Of a DNA stretch of 23,768 nucleotides, positions 17,346-23,768 are shown in pieces. The position numbers and the translations under genes are program-made. The stretch's first letter is position 1, and every line of letters begins with the position of its first letter. The notes under the pieces were generated by a model. It was not told the origin of the DNA and did no database searches. It was given only the letters and a program-made list of their open reading frames with translations. This DNA comes from DASQDT01 sp036380435 (GTDB lineage Bacteria; Acidobacteriota; Blastocatellia; Pyrinomonadales; Pyrinomonadaceae), in the NCBI GenBank assembly GCA_036380435.1, contig DASVES010000387.1, positions 1 through 23,768 of the forward strand, given 5' to 3'.

Positions 17346-18608
17346 ATGGCAAAACGCGCTACGCACACCGTCGGCCTCGACATCGGGACGAGTCGCGTGA
17401 CGTGCATCATCGGCGAGCCGGGCGAGGGCGGTTTCGTGGACATCGTCGGCATCGGCGAGGCGGACGCGCGCGGACTCCGTAAGGGCGTCATCGTCAACCC
17501 CGAGGCGGCCGTCGAGGCGATCCGCAAGGCGGTCGAGGACGCCGAGCGGATGAGCGGGCTGGAGGCCGAGGAGGTTTCCATCAACCTCGCCGGCTCGCAC
17601 ATCATGGGCTTCAACGGCCAGGCCATCGTCGCCGTCTCGGGCCGCGACCGCGAGATCACGCAGGACGACGTGCGCCGGGCGATTGATTCCGCGTGCGCCA
17701 TACAACTCCCCGCCGGCCGCGAGATCGTTGACCGTCTCCCGCAGGAGTTCATCGTCGATGATCAGGACGGCATCAACGACCCGGTCGGCATGATCGGCGC
17801 GCGTCTCGCCGTCAAGACACACATCGTCACCAGCCCCGTCACCGCGCGCCAGAACGCCATCAACGCCGTCAACCGCGCCGGCCTCATGGTCGCCGACATG
17901 GTGCTCGACCAACTCGCCTCGGCCGAGGCCGCGCTCACCGACGAAGACAAAGAGTTCGGCGCGGCGCTCGTGGACGTGGGCGCGGAGACTACGGGCCTCG
18001 TCATCTACCAGCGCGGGGCCGTCCAGCACACGGCCGTCTTCCCTCTGGGCGGCTCCCACTTCACTAACGACATCGCCTTCGGACTGCGCACGCCCATCCC
18101 CGAGGCCGAGCGCATCAAGCGTTCGACGGGTTGCGCGTCGAGCACTTCCTTAAGCGAGTTCGAGCGGAGCGAACTCGTCGAGGTGCCCTCGGTCGGCGGA
18201 CGCGCGCCGCGCCAACTCTCGCGACAGATTCTGTGTGACATCCTCCAGCCGCGCGCCGAGGAGGTGCTCATGCACGTGGCCGACGAGATACGTGATTCCG
18301 GTTGGGAGCGGCAGCTCTCGTCGGGCGTGGTGATGACGGGCGGGGGCGCGCTGCTCGACGGCATAACGGAGGTGGCCGAGCAGGTCTTCGACGCGCCCGT
18401 GCGCGTCGGCTACCCCGAGCGCGACCGCTTCGGGGGACTGATCGAGGACGTACAGAGTCCGGCGTGGACGGCCGCGGCGGGCCTCTGTCTGATCGCGCAG
18501 CGGGCGCAGAATGCGGAAATGCGGGCCGTCGCGGCCCGGCGCGGGACGACGGGCGGACTCGTCGCCATCGTCTCGAAATTCCGCAATCGTTTTAGTGGTA
18601 TTTTCTGA
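17346..18608 (+). CDS. ftsA: FtsA, actin-like membrane anchor of the Z ring
   Basis: The ATG at 17346 (MAKRATHTVGLDIGTS) is preferred, with AAAGGA about 11 bases upstream. An ATG at 17334 and a GTG at 17304 are in frame and would add 4 or 14 residues. The 420-residue protein has the actin-type phosphate loop GLDIGTS near residue 9, the FtsA-specific 1C region after it, GAALVDVGAETTGLVIY (phosphate 2), MTGGGALLDG (adenosine) and a C-terminal amphipathic helix (GLVAIVSKFRNRFSGIF) that should bind the membrane. FtsA tethers FtsZ to the inner membrane and recruits later divisome proteins using ATP-dependent polymerisation. ftsZ follows after 143 bases. Confidence 0.95.
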   Translation: MAKRATHTVGLDIGTSRVTCIIGEPGEGGFVDIVGIGEADARGLRKGVIVNPEAAVEAIRKAVEDAERMSGLEAEEVSINLAGSHIMGFNGQAIVAVSGRDREITQDDVRRAIDSACAIQLPAGREIVDRLPQEFIVDDQDGINDPVGMIGARLAVKTHIVTSPVTARQNAINAVNRAGLMVADMVLDQLASAEAALTDEDKEFGAALVDVGAETTGLVIYQRGAVQHTAVFPLGGSHFTNDIAFGLRTPIPEAERIKRSTGCASSTSLSEFERSELVEVPSVGGRAPRQLSRQILCDILQPRAEEVLMHVADEIRDSGWERQLSSGVVMTGGGALLDGITEVAEQVFDAPVRVGYPERDRFGGLIEDVQSPAWTAAAGLCLIAQRAQNAEMRAVAARRGTTGGLVAIVSKFRNRFSGIF

Positions 18609-18701
18609 CAATGTGTTGTATGCTGCCGCGCCAGCCGGCACAATATGTAGTACCCAAAATATTGTTGTGGTCGGCGCGCACAGCCCAAGATAACCGCACG
18701 T

Positions 18702-18724
18702 GCTTTCCGAAGGCCGTGGAAAGC
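18702..18724 (+). promoter_or_regulatory. Hairpin in the ftsZ leader
   Basis: The arms GCTTTCC (18702-18708) and GGAAAGC (18718-18724) are perfect, with a 9-base loop and no U-run. The hairpin ends about 10 bases before the ftsZ Shine-Dalgarno AGGAAGG (18734-18740). It may tune translation or protect a processed mRNA end. No convincing promoter was found in the 143-base ftsA-ftsZ gap. Confidence 0.35.
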
Positions 18725-18751
18725 CCAGGAAAGAGGAAGGACTCATAACTT

Positions 18752-19918
18752 ATGACACCGGAAGGCCGCCAGCCGGGCAGTGGCATTAATTTTTTCATCG
18801 ACGAGGACCCGCCCATCACCGGTGCGCGCATCAAGGTGATCGGCGTCGGCGGCGGTGGGGGCAACGCCGTCAACCGCATGATCGAGGCCGGCATCGAGGG
18901 CATCGAGTTCCTCGTCGCCAACACCGACCTTCAGGCTTTGAAGCGCTCGCGCGCGCCCATCAAGATTCAACTCGGCGGCAAACTGACCAAGGGACTCGGC
19001 GCCGGCGCCAACCCTGAAATCGGGCGCGACGCCGCGCTCGAAGACACGGAGAAAATCATCGAGGCGCTCGAAGGCGCCGACATGGTCTTCGTCACCACTG
19101 GGCTGGGAGGCGGCACGGGCACCGGCGCCGCGCCGATCATCGCCAGCCTGGCCACGGAGCTTAACGCGCTGACCGTGGCCGTCGTCACCAAGCCCTTCCA
19201 CTTCGAGGGCAAGCGCCGGATGCAGCAGTCCGAGATTGGGCTGAGGGAGCTGCGCGAGTGCGTGGACACCGTCATCACCATCCCGAACGAGCGCCTGCTG
19301 CACACGGTTGACCGCAACATGTCTTTGCAGGACGCCTTCAAGATGGCCGACGACGTGCTGCGTCAGGCCGTGCAGGGCATCAGTGACCTGATCACCGTCC
19401 CCGGACTCATCAACCTCGACTTCGCCGACGTGAAGGCCATCATGCAGGGCATGGGCCTCGCTCTGATGGGCGCGGGGCGTGCTTCGGGCGAGCACCGCGC
19501 CATGGAGGCCACGCAGCAGGCCATCTCGTCGCCCCTGCTCGAAGAGGCGACCATCGAGGGCGCGAAGGGCGTGCTCATCAACATCACGGGCGGCTACGAC
19601 CTCACGCTCTACGAGGTCAACGAGGCCGCGTCCATCATCCGCGAGGCGGCCGACGACGACGCCAACATCATCTTCGGCGCGGTCATCGACGAGACCCTGC
19701 GCGACGAGATGAAGATCACCGTCATCGCCACGGGCTTCGACAAGGAGATCGCCGAGCTTGGCACCACCACCTCGGCCGCGCACGCCGTCGGCGGCGCCGT
19801 CGTCCCGCCGTCGCGCTACACGCCGACGCCGACGGGCGAACTCCCGCCGCGCCCCTCCGGGCCGCCACGCTCCGACGACCTCGACGTGCCGACCTTCATC
19901 CGCAAGAAGGCTGACTGA
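18752..19918 (+). CDS. ftsZ: FtsZ, tubulin-like division GTPase
   Basis: The 388-residue protein starts at the ATG at 18752, 11 bases after AGGAAGG. The GTP-binding landmarks are GVGGGGGNAVNRM at about 31-43, NTDLQAL at about 57-63, the tubulin signature GGGTGTGAAP at about 119-128, and the T7-loop segment NLDFADVKAIM at 221-231, whose Asp residues trigger hydrolysis in the neighbouring subunit. A linker of about 40 residues, Pro-rich and short, leads to the conserved C-terminal peptide DVPTFIRKK that binds FtsA. FtsZ forms the cytokinetic ring on the cytoplasmic face of the membrane. It is the last gene of the dcw cluster; the heptad repeat at 19920-20006 follows its stop. Confidence 0.97.
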   Translation: MTPEGRQPGSGINFFIDEDPPITGARIKVIGVGGGGGNAVNRMIEAGIEGIEFLVANTDLQALKRSRAPIKIQLGGKLTKGLGAGANPEIGRDAALEDTEKIIEALEGADMVFVTTGLGGGTGTGAAPIIASLATELNALTVAVVTKPFHFEGKRRMQQSEIGLRELRECVDTVITIPNERLLHTVDRNMSLQDAFKMADDVLRQAVQGISDLITVPGLINLDFADVKAIMQGMGLALMGAGRASGEHRAMEATQQAISSPLLEEATIEGAKGVLINITGGYDLTLYEVNEAASIIREAADDDANIIFGAVIDETLRDEMKITVIATGFDKEIAELGTTTSAAHAVGGAVVPPSRYTPTPTGELPPRPSGPPRSDDLDVPTFIRKKAD

Positions 19919-19919
19919 A

Positions 19920-20006
19920 GAAGGCAAAAGGCAAAAGTAAAAAGGCAAAAATGGATGAGCAAACCGCTCTCCCACTTTTGCCTTTTTACTTTTGCCTTTT
20001 GCCTTC
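19920..20006. repeat. Heptad-period inverted repeat after ftsZ, possible terminator
   Basis: The arms 19920-19951 and 19975-20006 match at 31 of 32 positions around a 23-base loop. The left arm repeats GGCAAAA with a 7-bp period. The right arm is T-rich (CTTTTTACTTTTGCC), so the structure could terminate the dcw transcript, although there is no separate U-tract. It begins one base after the ftsZ stop. Confidence 0.85.
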
Positions 20007-20229
20007 AAGTTGTGTAGCATGACGCCCATCCCTGACAGGATGAATTCAACCGCGGGTAAAACCGCTTCTCGTCTTTCTCATCAGGAGCACAGCCCGCGCG
20101 AGGGGTGACGTGAAGTCTTACACGAGACTCCGCCCCTTTGTCGGCCGGGCGCGTGCGCGGCCGTGCGGCGCGAGGCCGGCGGCACCGCCCCGTGCCATCC
20201 TTTTGTACTCATTCTTGGAGGTGAAACAG
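20007..20229. other. Leader region of the LSm gene
   Basis: These 223 bases lie between the ftsZ repeat and the LSm start. The middle and right parts are GC-rich and include potential stem elements, for example around 20158-20200. The frame of the LSm gene is open through much of it, but the encoded residues are Arg/Ala/Pro-rich and unlike the family. The clear element is the Shine-Dalgarno GGAGG at 20217-20221, 8 bases before GTG 20230. No consensus promoter stands out. Confidence 0.5.
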
Positions 20230-20721
20230 GTGAACCGTAAACTCATCCGTACTACGTTGGCTGAGGTCAAGGGGCGCGGCGACACTCCCCAGCACAGGGA
20301 GGGCGGCGGTGGCGGTGGCGGCCGCGAGTTCGTCAGTCGCGGCGGCGCGCCCAGCCGGGGCGGGTCGGGCGGCGGGCCGCCGCGTGATAGAGATTCGGGC
20401 GGCTCCTCCGGCGGCGGGATGTCGGCGGCGGCCCTCGGCCGCAAGAAGGTTCCGCCGGCCGAGACCAACGCGGAGATTTTCTACTACAAGAAGCAGATGG
20501 ATCAGCACACCGAGATGGTCATCGTCCTCCTCGACGACGAGGAGATCGAGGGCACCATCGAGTGGTACGACCGCAACGCTCTGAAGATCAACCGCCAGGG
20601 CGCGCCCAACGTCATGCTCCTCAAGCACAACATCAAGTACATGTACAAGGCCGAGGAGCGCGATGGCAGCGACAGCGACGACGCGGACGACCGCGGCGAC
20701 GACGGCGAAGACGACGAGTAG
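20230..20721 (+). CDS. Hfq-like LSm-domain RNA-binding protein with disordered ends
   Basis: GTG at 20230 is set by GGAGG 8 bases upstream; the product is 163 residues. The LSm domain spans about 82-143. The Sm1 region MVIVLLDDEEIEGTIEWYDR parallels Hfq VSIYLVNG...GQIESFD, and the Sm2 region MLLKHNIKYMY retains the Lys-His pair of the Hfq YKHAI motif, which contacts RNA in Hfq. It is preceded by a ~75-residue Gly/Arg/Ser-rich segment (RGG-like stretches) and followed by ~20 mostly Asp/Glu residues. E. coli Hfq is 102 residues with disorder only at the C-terminus, so the N-terminal RGG-like extension is unusual. Role as an sRNA chaperone is inferred from the fold. It is placed between ftsZ and pdxA, not beside miaA as in many proteobacteria. 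Confidence 0.75.
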   Translation: MNRKLIRTTLAEVKGRGDTPQHREGGGGGGGREFVSRGGAPSRGGSGGGPPRDRDSGGSSGGGMSAAALGRKKVPPAETNAEIFYYKKQMDQHTEMVIVLLDDEEIEGTIEWYDRNALKINRQGAPNVMLLKHNIKYMYKAEERDGSDSDDADDRGDDGEDDE

Positions 20722-20808
20722 TCGCCGCCGCCGTTCGCGCCGAGCGCGTCGCCCCCGCTGTCCCGGCCGGTAATTCCTCGTTCACCTCACCTGTTGTACC
20801 ATCGCGCA

Positions 20809-21882
20809 ATGACCGACATCACGCACACGCAGCCACACGGCGCGCCGCCCGCCGAGGGATCGGCGCGCCGCCGGCCGCGCATCGCCGTCACGATGGGCGA
20901 CCCGGCCGGCATCGGCCCCGAGGTCGTCTTGAAAGCCGTGGCCGAGCGCGCGGTGCTCGATGCCTGCGTGCCCGTCATCGTCGGCGACGCGCAGTTCCTC
21001 GCGCACACGGCGCGCAAACTCGACCTTCAGTGCGGCTACGACATCGTGCGCCGCGGCGAGGCGTTCCCCGCTGACGCGGACGGCCCCGTCATCTACCACC
21101 TCGACAACATCCGCGGCAACGTCGAGCCGGGAGTCGAGTCGGGGTCGGCTGGGCGCGCGGCCGCCGAGTATATCGAGGCCGCCGTCGAGCTGTGCATGAC
21201 GGGCGACGCCGCCGCCGTCTCGACCGCGCCGATCAACAAGCGCTCACTCTTCCTCGGCGGCTACAGCTTCCCCGGCCACACCGAATTCCTCGCGCACCTG
21301 ACGGGGGCGACCGACTGCGCGATGGCCTTCGTCGCCTCGAACCTGCGTATCGTCCTCATCTCGACACACGTCCCGCTGGCGGAGGCCATCCGCATGGTCG
21401 AGCGCGAGCGCATCGTGCGCGTGGTGCGGCTCACCGAGCGCGAGCTGCGGCGGTGGGGCATCGAGCGGCCGCGGATCGCCGTGGCGGCCCTGAACCCACA
21501 CGGCGCCGAGGGGGGCCTGTTCGGGATGGAGGAATCGGCCGAGATCGTCCCGGCCGTGCAGGAGTGTCAGGAGCAGCACGGCCTCGACGCGCGCGGGCCG
21601 TTCTCGGCCGACACGGTGTTTTTGCGCGCCTCGCGCGGCGAGTTCGACGCCGTGGTTTCGTGCTACCATGATCAGGCGATGATCCCCGTGAAGTGCCTCT
21701 CGTTCGGCGAGGCCGTCAACGTCACACTCGGCCTGCCCTTCGTCCGCACCTCGGTCGATCACGGCACAGCCTTCGACATCGCGGGCCGGGGCGTCGCCGA
21801 GCACTCCAGCATGACGGAGGCCATCACACTGGCCGTGCGTCTTGCGCGCGCCGACGGGACGGGACAGGCCGTGGAAGTATGA
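20809..21882 (+). CDS. pdxA: PdxA, 4-hydroxythreonine-4-phosphate dehydrogenase
   Basis: From the ATG at 20809 (a TTG at 20794 is in frame) the protein is 357 residues. Landmarks are TMGDPAGIGPEVVLKA near 28-43, TAPINKRS and FPGHTEFLAHLTG (first metal-binding His), STHVPL (second His), ALNPHGAEGGLFG, CYHDQAMIPVK (third His) and VRTSVDHGTAFDIAG. PdxA oxidises 4-phosphohydroxy-L-threonine with NAD+ in the DXP-dependent pyridoxal phosphate pathway, in the cytoplasm, and uses a divalent metal. No other pdx gene is in the window, and pdxA next to an LSm gene and a response regulator gives no clear pathway link. The N-terminal ~25 residues are a low-complexity extension. Confidence 0.95.
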   Translation: MTDITHTQPHGAPPAEGSARRRPRIAVTMGDPAGIGPEVVLKAVAERAVLDACVPVIVGDAQFLAHTARKLDLQCGYDIVRRGEAFPADADGPVIYHLDNIRGNVEPGVESGSAGRAAAEYIEAAVELCMTGDAAAVSTAPINKRSLFLGGYSFPGHTEFLAHLTGATDCAMAFVASNLRIVLISTHVPLAEAIRMVERERIVRVVRLTERELRRWGIERPRIAVAALNPHGAEGGLFGMEESAEIVPAVQECQEQHGLDARGPFSADTVFLRASRGEFDAVVSCYHDQAMIPVKCLSFGEAVNVTLGLPFVRTSVDHGTAFDIAGRGVAEHSSMTEAITLAVRLARADGTGQAVEV

Positions 21883-21886
21883 AAAA

Positions 21887-22014
21887 GGTGATGAGTGATA
21901 AGTGATAAGTGATAAGAAAGTAGCTTAGCTATTAGCTTTTAGCTTTCAGCACTTGGCTAACAGCTATGAGCTAACAGCTAACGGCTCTTATCACTTATCA
22001 CTTATCACCTGTCA
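21887..22014. repeat. Nested heptad-period inverted repeats between pdxA and the response regulator
   Basis: The outer element has perfect 23-base arms (21895-21917 and 21986-22008) built from GTGATAA units with a 7-bp period, the same word as the murF-mraY repeat. Nested inside is a second, imperfect inverted repeat (about 21921-21950 and 21955-21982) built from a different 7-mer, AGCTATT/AGCTAAC. The whole fills almost all of the intergenic space. Confidence 0.85.
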
Positions 22015-22040
22015 CTTCGAAAACCGGAGGTTTTCGACAG

Positions 22041-22451
22041 GTGTCTGAGCAACCAACGCAACCCTCGCGGCGTATTCTCGTGGCCGACGACGACCCGGCG
22101 ATCCTGCGTCTGGTGACGGCGATCATCGAAAAGGAAGGCTGCGAGGTGGTGACGGCGCGCGACGGGCGCGAGGCCTACAAGCACCTCCAGTCGGGCGGCG
22201 ACTTCATCGCGGGCGTCTTCGACGTGATGATGCCGCACATTCAGGGGCCGGAACTCGTCCGTTACATGCGCAGTGAGCGGCGTCTGATGAAGATACCCGT
22301 GATGATGATGACGGCCGAGCAGAACCCGAAGCTCTCCTCCGACAGCTTCGCCGCCGGCGCCGTCGTCTTCCTGCCCAAGCCCTTCACGACCTCGCAGCTT
22401 CAGGTCATGCTGCGGATGCTCATCGACAAGGGCACCCAGCAAAGCTCCTGA
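22041..22451 (+). CDS. Single-domain response regulator (CheY-like receiver)
   Basis: GTG at 22041 lies 10 bases after GGAGG (22026-22030) and gives 136 residues, just one receiver domain. The acidic pocket is VADDDP (Asp16-18), the phospho-acceptor is Asp61 in GVFDVMMP, the conserved Thr is 91 (MMMTAE) and the Lys is 113 (LPKPF). All residues needed for Mg2+-dependent phosphorylation are present. There is no output domain, so the protein probably acts by protein-protein contacts, as CheY does, or as a phosphorelay intermediate. No histidine kinase is encoded nearby; it would have to be an orphan partner. Its target cannot be named. The gene follows the nested repeats and precedes a secreted-protein gene after about 116 bases. 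Confidence 0.9.
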   Translation: MSEQPTQPSRRILVADDDPAILRLVTAIIEKEGCEVVTARDGREAYKHLQSGGDFIAGVFDVMMPHIQGPELVRYMRSERRLMKIPVMMMTAEQNPKLSSDSFAAGAVVFLPKPFTTSQLQVMLRMLIDKGTQQSS

Positions 22452-22488
22452 GCGGCGGCGCCGGGCGCGCTACGGCGTCGGCCGCCGC
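22452..22488 (+). repeat. GC-rich hairpin after the response regulator stop
   Basis: GCGGCGGC at 22452-22459 pairs with GCCGCCGC at 22481-22488, with a 21-base loop and possible extra pairs. It starts at the base after the stop and could slow transcription, but it lacks a U-tract. After it comes a short direct repeat, CCCCACGCG, at about 22493-22513. Confidence 0.4.
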
Positions 22489-22567
22489 GAATCCCCACGC
22501 GTCTCCCCACGCGACGTGAGCCTTCCCGGGCGCGCGCGGCCGGACTTGAAAACCGAGGAGACACGAG

Positions 22568-23323
22568 ATGCGACAAGCTCGAAACAATGCGACGCGCTTC
22601 GACGCCAGCGGGAGTCGGACGACTCACACGGGTCTGCTCCTGCTGGCCCTCGCGCTGCTGTGCGTCGTGGCCGCCGCGACGGCGGGCGCGCAGTCGGGGC
22701 GACGCAAGACGGCGCCGATCAGCCCCGTCCCCACGCCGACGCCTGCCGCGCCCGAGGCGGAGGGCGAGTCTGAGTCGGAGAGCCGGTCGCGGCGGCAAGT
22801 CGGCGGCCCCGCTCAACTCTCTCTCGTCGTCTACCGGCTCGACAACGCTTTCCCCTACGCCGATTACAACGTGGAAGACGTGTTGATGGGCGGTCTTATG
22901 GATCGCCTCACGCGCTCGAAGGACTTGTCGGCGAGCCGCGGCGGCAAGCGCATCTCGCGCAAGGAGGCGCAGGAGATCGCCAAAAGCGAGAGCCAATCGC
23001 ACGTCGTCCTCGTGGAATTGGAGGAGGACATCGGGGCGAGCGGCGGTCGCAGCGGGGGAGCCGGGCAGACCGACACGCGCACGCTCGCCGTCAAGACCTA
23101 CGTCTACGAGATGGGGACGGGGACGCTCAAGTTCGTCGATCAGACATCGCAGCGGCCCTATCGCGGGCAGACGACGAGCATCGGCGGGATACGCCTGCCG
23201 CTGCCCACGACGCGGACGCGTATGGAGCGCTTCCCCGGCGAGCTGCAACTCGAACAGGCCGCGCGCGACGCCGCCGACCGGCTCATGCACAGATTCAAAC
23301 TGCGTCCGCCGCCCGACAACTGA
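22568..23323 (+). CDS. Secreted protein of unknown function
   Basis: The 251-residue protein starts at the ATG at 22568, 7 bases after GAGGAG (22555-22560). A hydrophobic segment at about 23-39 ending in TAGAQ suggests an exported protein with signal peptidase I cleavage near residue 41, after an unusually long polar N-terminus. Residues about 42-77 are Pro/Ser/Glu-rich and disordered. The remainder (about 80-245) looks globular and contains LSLVVYRLDNAFPYADYNVE, SHVVLVELEED and a long YVYEMGTGTLKFVDQ strand region, ending in a helix (EQAARDAADRLMHRFK). I do not recognise the family. It could be a periplasmic or surface protein; the neighbouring regulator and downstream exported protein do not settle its job. 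Confidence 0.7.
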   Translation: MRQARNNATRFDASGSRTTHTGLLLLALALLCVVAAATAGAQSGRRKTAPISPVPTPTPAAPEAEGESESESRSRRQVGGPAQLSLVVYRLDNAFPYADYNVEDVLMGGLMDRLTRSKDLSASRGGKRISRKEAQEIAKSESQSHVVLVELEEDIGASGGRSGGAGQTDTRTLAVKTYVYEMGTGTLKFVDQTSQRPYRGQTTSIGGIRLPLPTTRTRMERFPGELQLEQAARDAADRLMHRFKLRPPPDN

Positions 23324-23415
23324 GCCGCCGCCCGCCGAAGCGCCCGCCGCCTGTCGGCTTGAGTGCGGCCGGAGTGAAATGCGTCTCAAGGCTCGAAGCG
23401 CCCCAATACGCGGCG

Positions 23416-23497
23416 CGCGGAGGACAAAAGAATTTGAGATTTGAAGTTTCAAATTTGAACTCATTCAACCCTCCGCTCCCCTTGCGCGTCCTCCGCG
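23416..23497. repeat. Nested inverted repeat before the last gene
   Basis: The outer arms CGCGGAGGAC (23416-23425) and GTCCTCCGCG (23488-23497) are perfect. Between them lies a heptad-period palindromic tract with ATTTGAA words (23431-23462). The right flank continues as GGCTCTGCGGTGAA, which includes the likely start codon of the next gene. The 182-base gap holds no other recognisable element. Confidence 0.7.
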
Positions 23498-23505
23498 GCT
23501 CTGCG

Positions 23506-23768
23506 GTGAACCACCCGCCGACCTCCTTTCAAGTTAAATTCCACGCGGGACGCCCGCTCACGTTGCTGCTGTGTGCGATGCTTCTCGTCATCCCTTCGGC
23601 CTCATTCGCCACAGAGAAGAAACCCAAGAAGGCCATCAAGGATAGCGACGCGCGGAAGGTGATCGCCGCCACGCCCGGCTTCGACCTTCGCACGGGCCGG
23701 GTGCGTGTGAAAGACGTGTCGCTCGCGGGCGCGACGCCCGTCGTCGTCAACGCCGAGGTCGAGATCGC
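23506..23768 (+). CDS. Exported protein, N-terminal part (cut by right edge)
   Basis: The frame is open from GTG 23506 to the window end (87 codons) with no stop. The predicted N-terminus has a basic region followed by LTLLLCAMLLVIPSASFA, a strong signal peptide with cleavage before TEKKPKK. The mature part begins with a Lys-rich stretch and then DARKVIAATPGFDLRTGRV and VKDVSLAGATPVVVNAEVE. GTG is preferred because it gives a positively charged n-region; TTG 23563 and ATG 23578 are alternatives with little n-region. There is no good Shine-Dalgarno sequence, and the GTG falls in a repeat flank. I cannot assign a family from this fragment. Confidence 0.55.
   Translation, partial: MNHPPTSFQVKFHAGRPLTLLLCAMLLVIPSASFATEKKPKKAIKDSDARKVIAATPGFDLRTGRVRVKDVSLAGATPVVVNAEVEI

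Noticed and set aside
18616..18646. Possible promoter TTGTAT...CAATAT before ftsZ
   Set aside because: The spacing is 19 bp and both hexamers are weak, so it is not listed as a feature.
18743..20029. Minus-strand open frame opposite ftsZ
   Set aside because: It mirrors ftsZ codon structure; no ribosome-binding site or domain is visible.
20110..20229. An earlier start for the LSm protein at 20110
   Set aside because: The added 40 residues are Arg/Pro/Ala-rich, and the strong GGAGG at 20217-20221 is correctly spaced only for GTG 20230.

Overview
The window is a GC-rich (roughly two-thirds G+C by eye) bacterial chromosome segment built around an almost complete division and cell-wall (dcw) cluster. 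The gene content points to a diderm lineage, most likely Acidobacteriota, perhaps the class Blastocatellia. The reasons are a divergent Hfq-type LSm protein with long disordered ends, a PASTA-tailed FtsI, dispersed GCGAGCGG palindromes and heptad-period hairpins between genes. The phylum assignment is inference from remembered family features, not from a search.

Left part (1-1955, minus strand): the start of a nucleotidyltransferase-fold protein that runs off the left edge, a secreted TPM-domain protein with a glycine-rich tail, a rho-independent terminator, and a ZIP-family metal transporter. A divergent intergenic region (1956-2252) follows. It carries a GTGCTTAAGCAC-like dyad set near the transporter promoter, and a strong sigma70-like promoter with three 10-bp-spaced MraZ boxes in front of mraZ.

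Central part (2253-19918, plus strand): mraZ, rsmH, ftsL, ftsI, murF, mraY, murD, ftsW, murG, murC, murB, ftsQ, ftsA, ftsZ. Together they cover transcriptional control (MraZ), the cytoplasmic Mur ligases and MurB, lipid I/II synthesis (MraY, MurG), septal polymerisation and crosslinking (FtsW, FtsI), the FtsL/FtsQ scaffold, and the FtsA/FtsZ ring. Two usual members, murE (between ftsI and murF) and ddl (between murB and ftsQ), are absent. Both slots hold copies of the same long perfect palindrome.

Right part (19919-23768, plus strand): an Hfq-like LSm protein, pdxA (vitamin B6 synthesis), a single-domain response regulator, a secreted protein of unknown function, and the start of a second exported protein cut by the right edge.

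The most unusual feature is a set of inverted repeats at gene junctions. Each arm is a tandem run of a 7-bp word, and the word differs from one junction to the next. Several overlap stop codons and supply the C-terminal residues of MurD, MurG and MurC.
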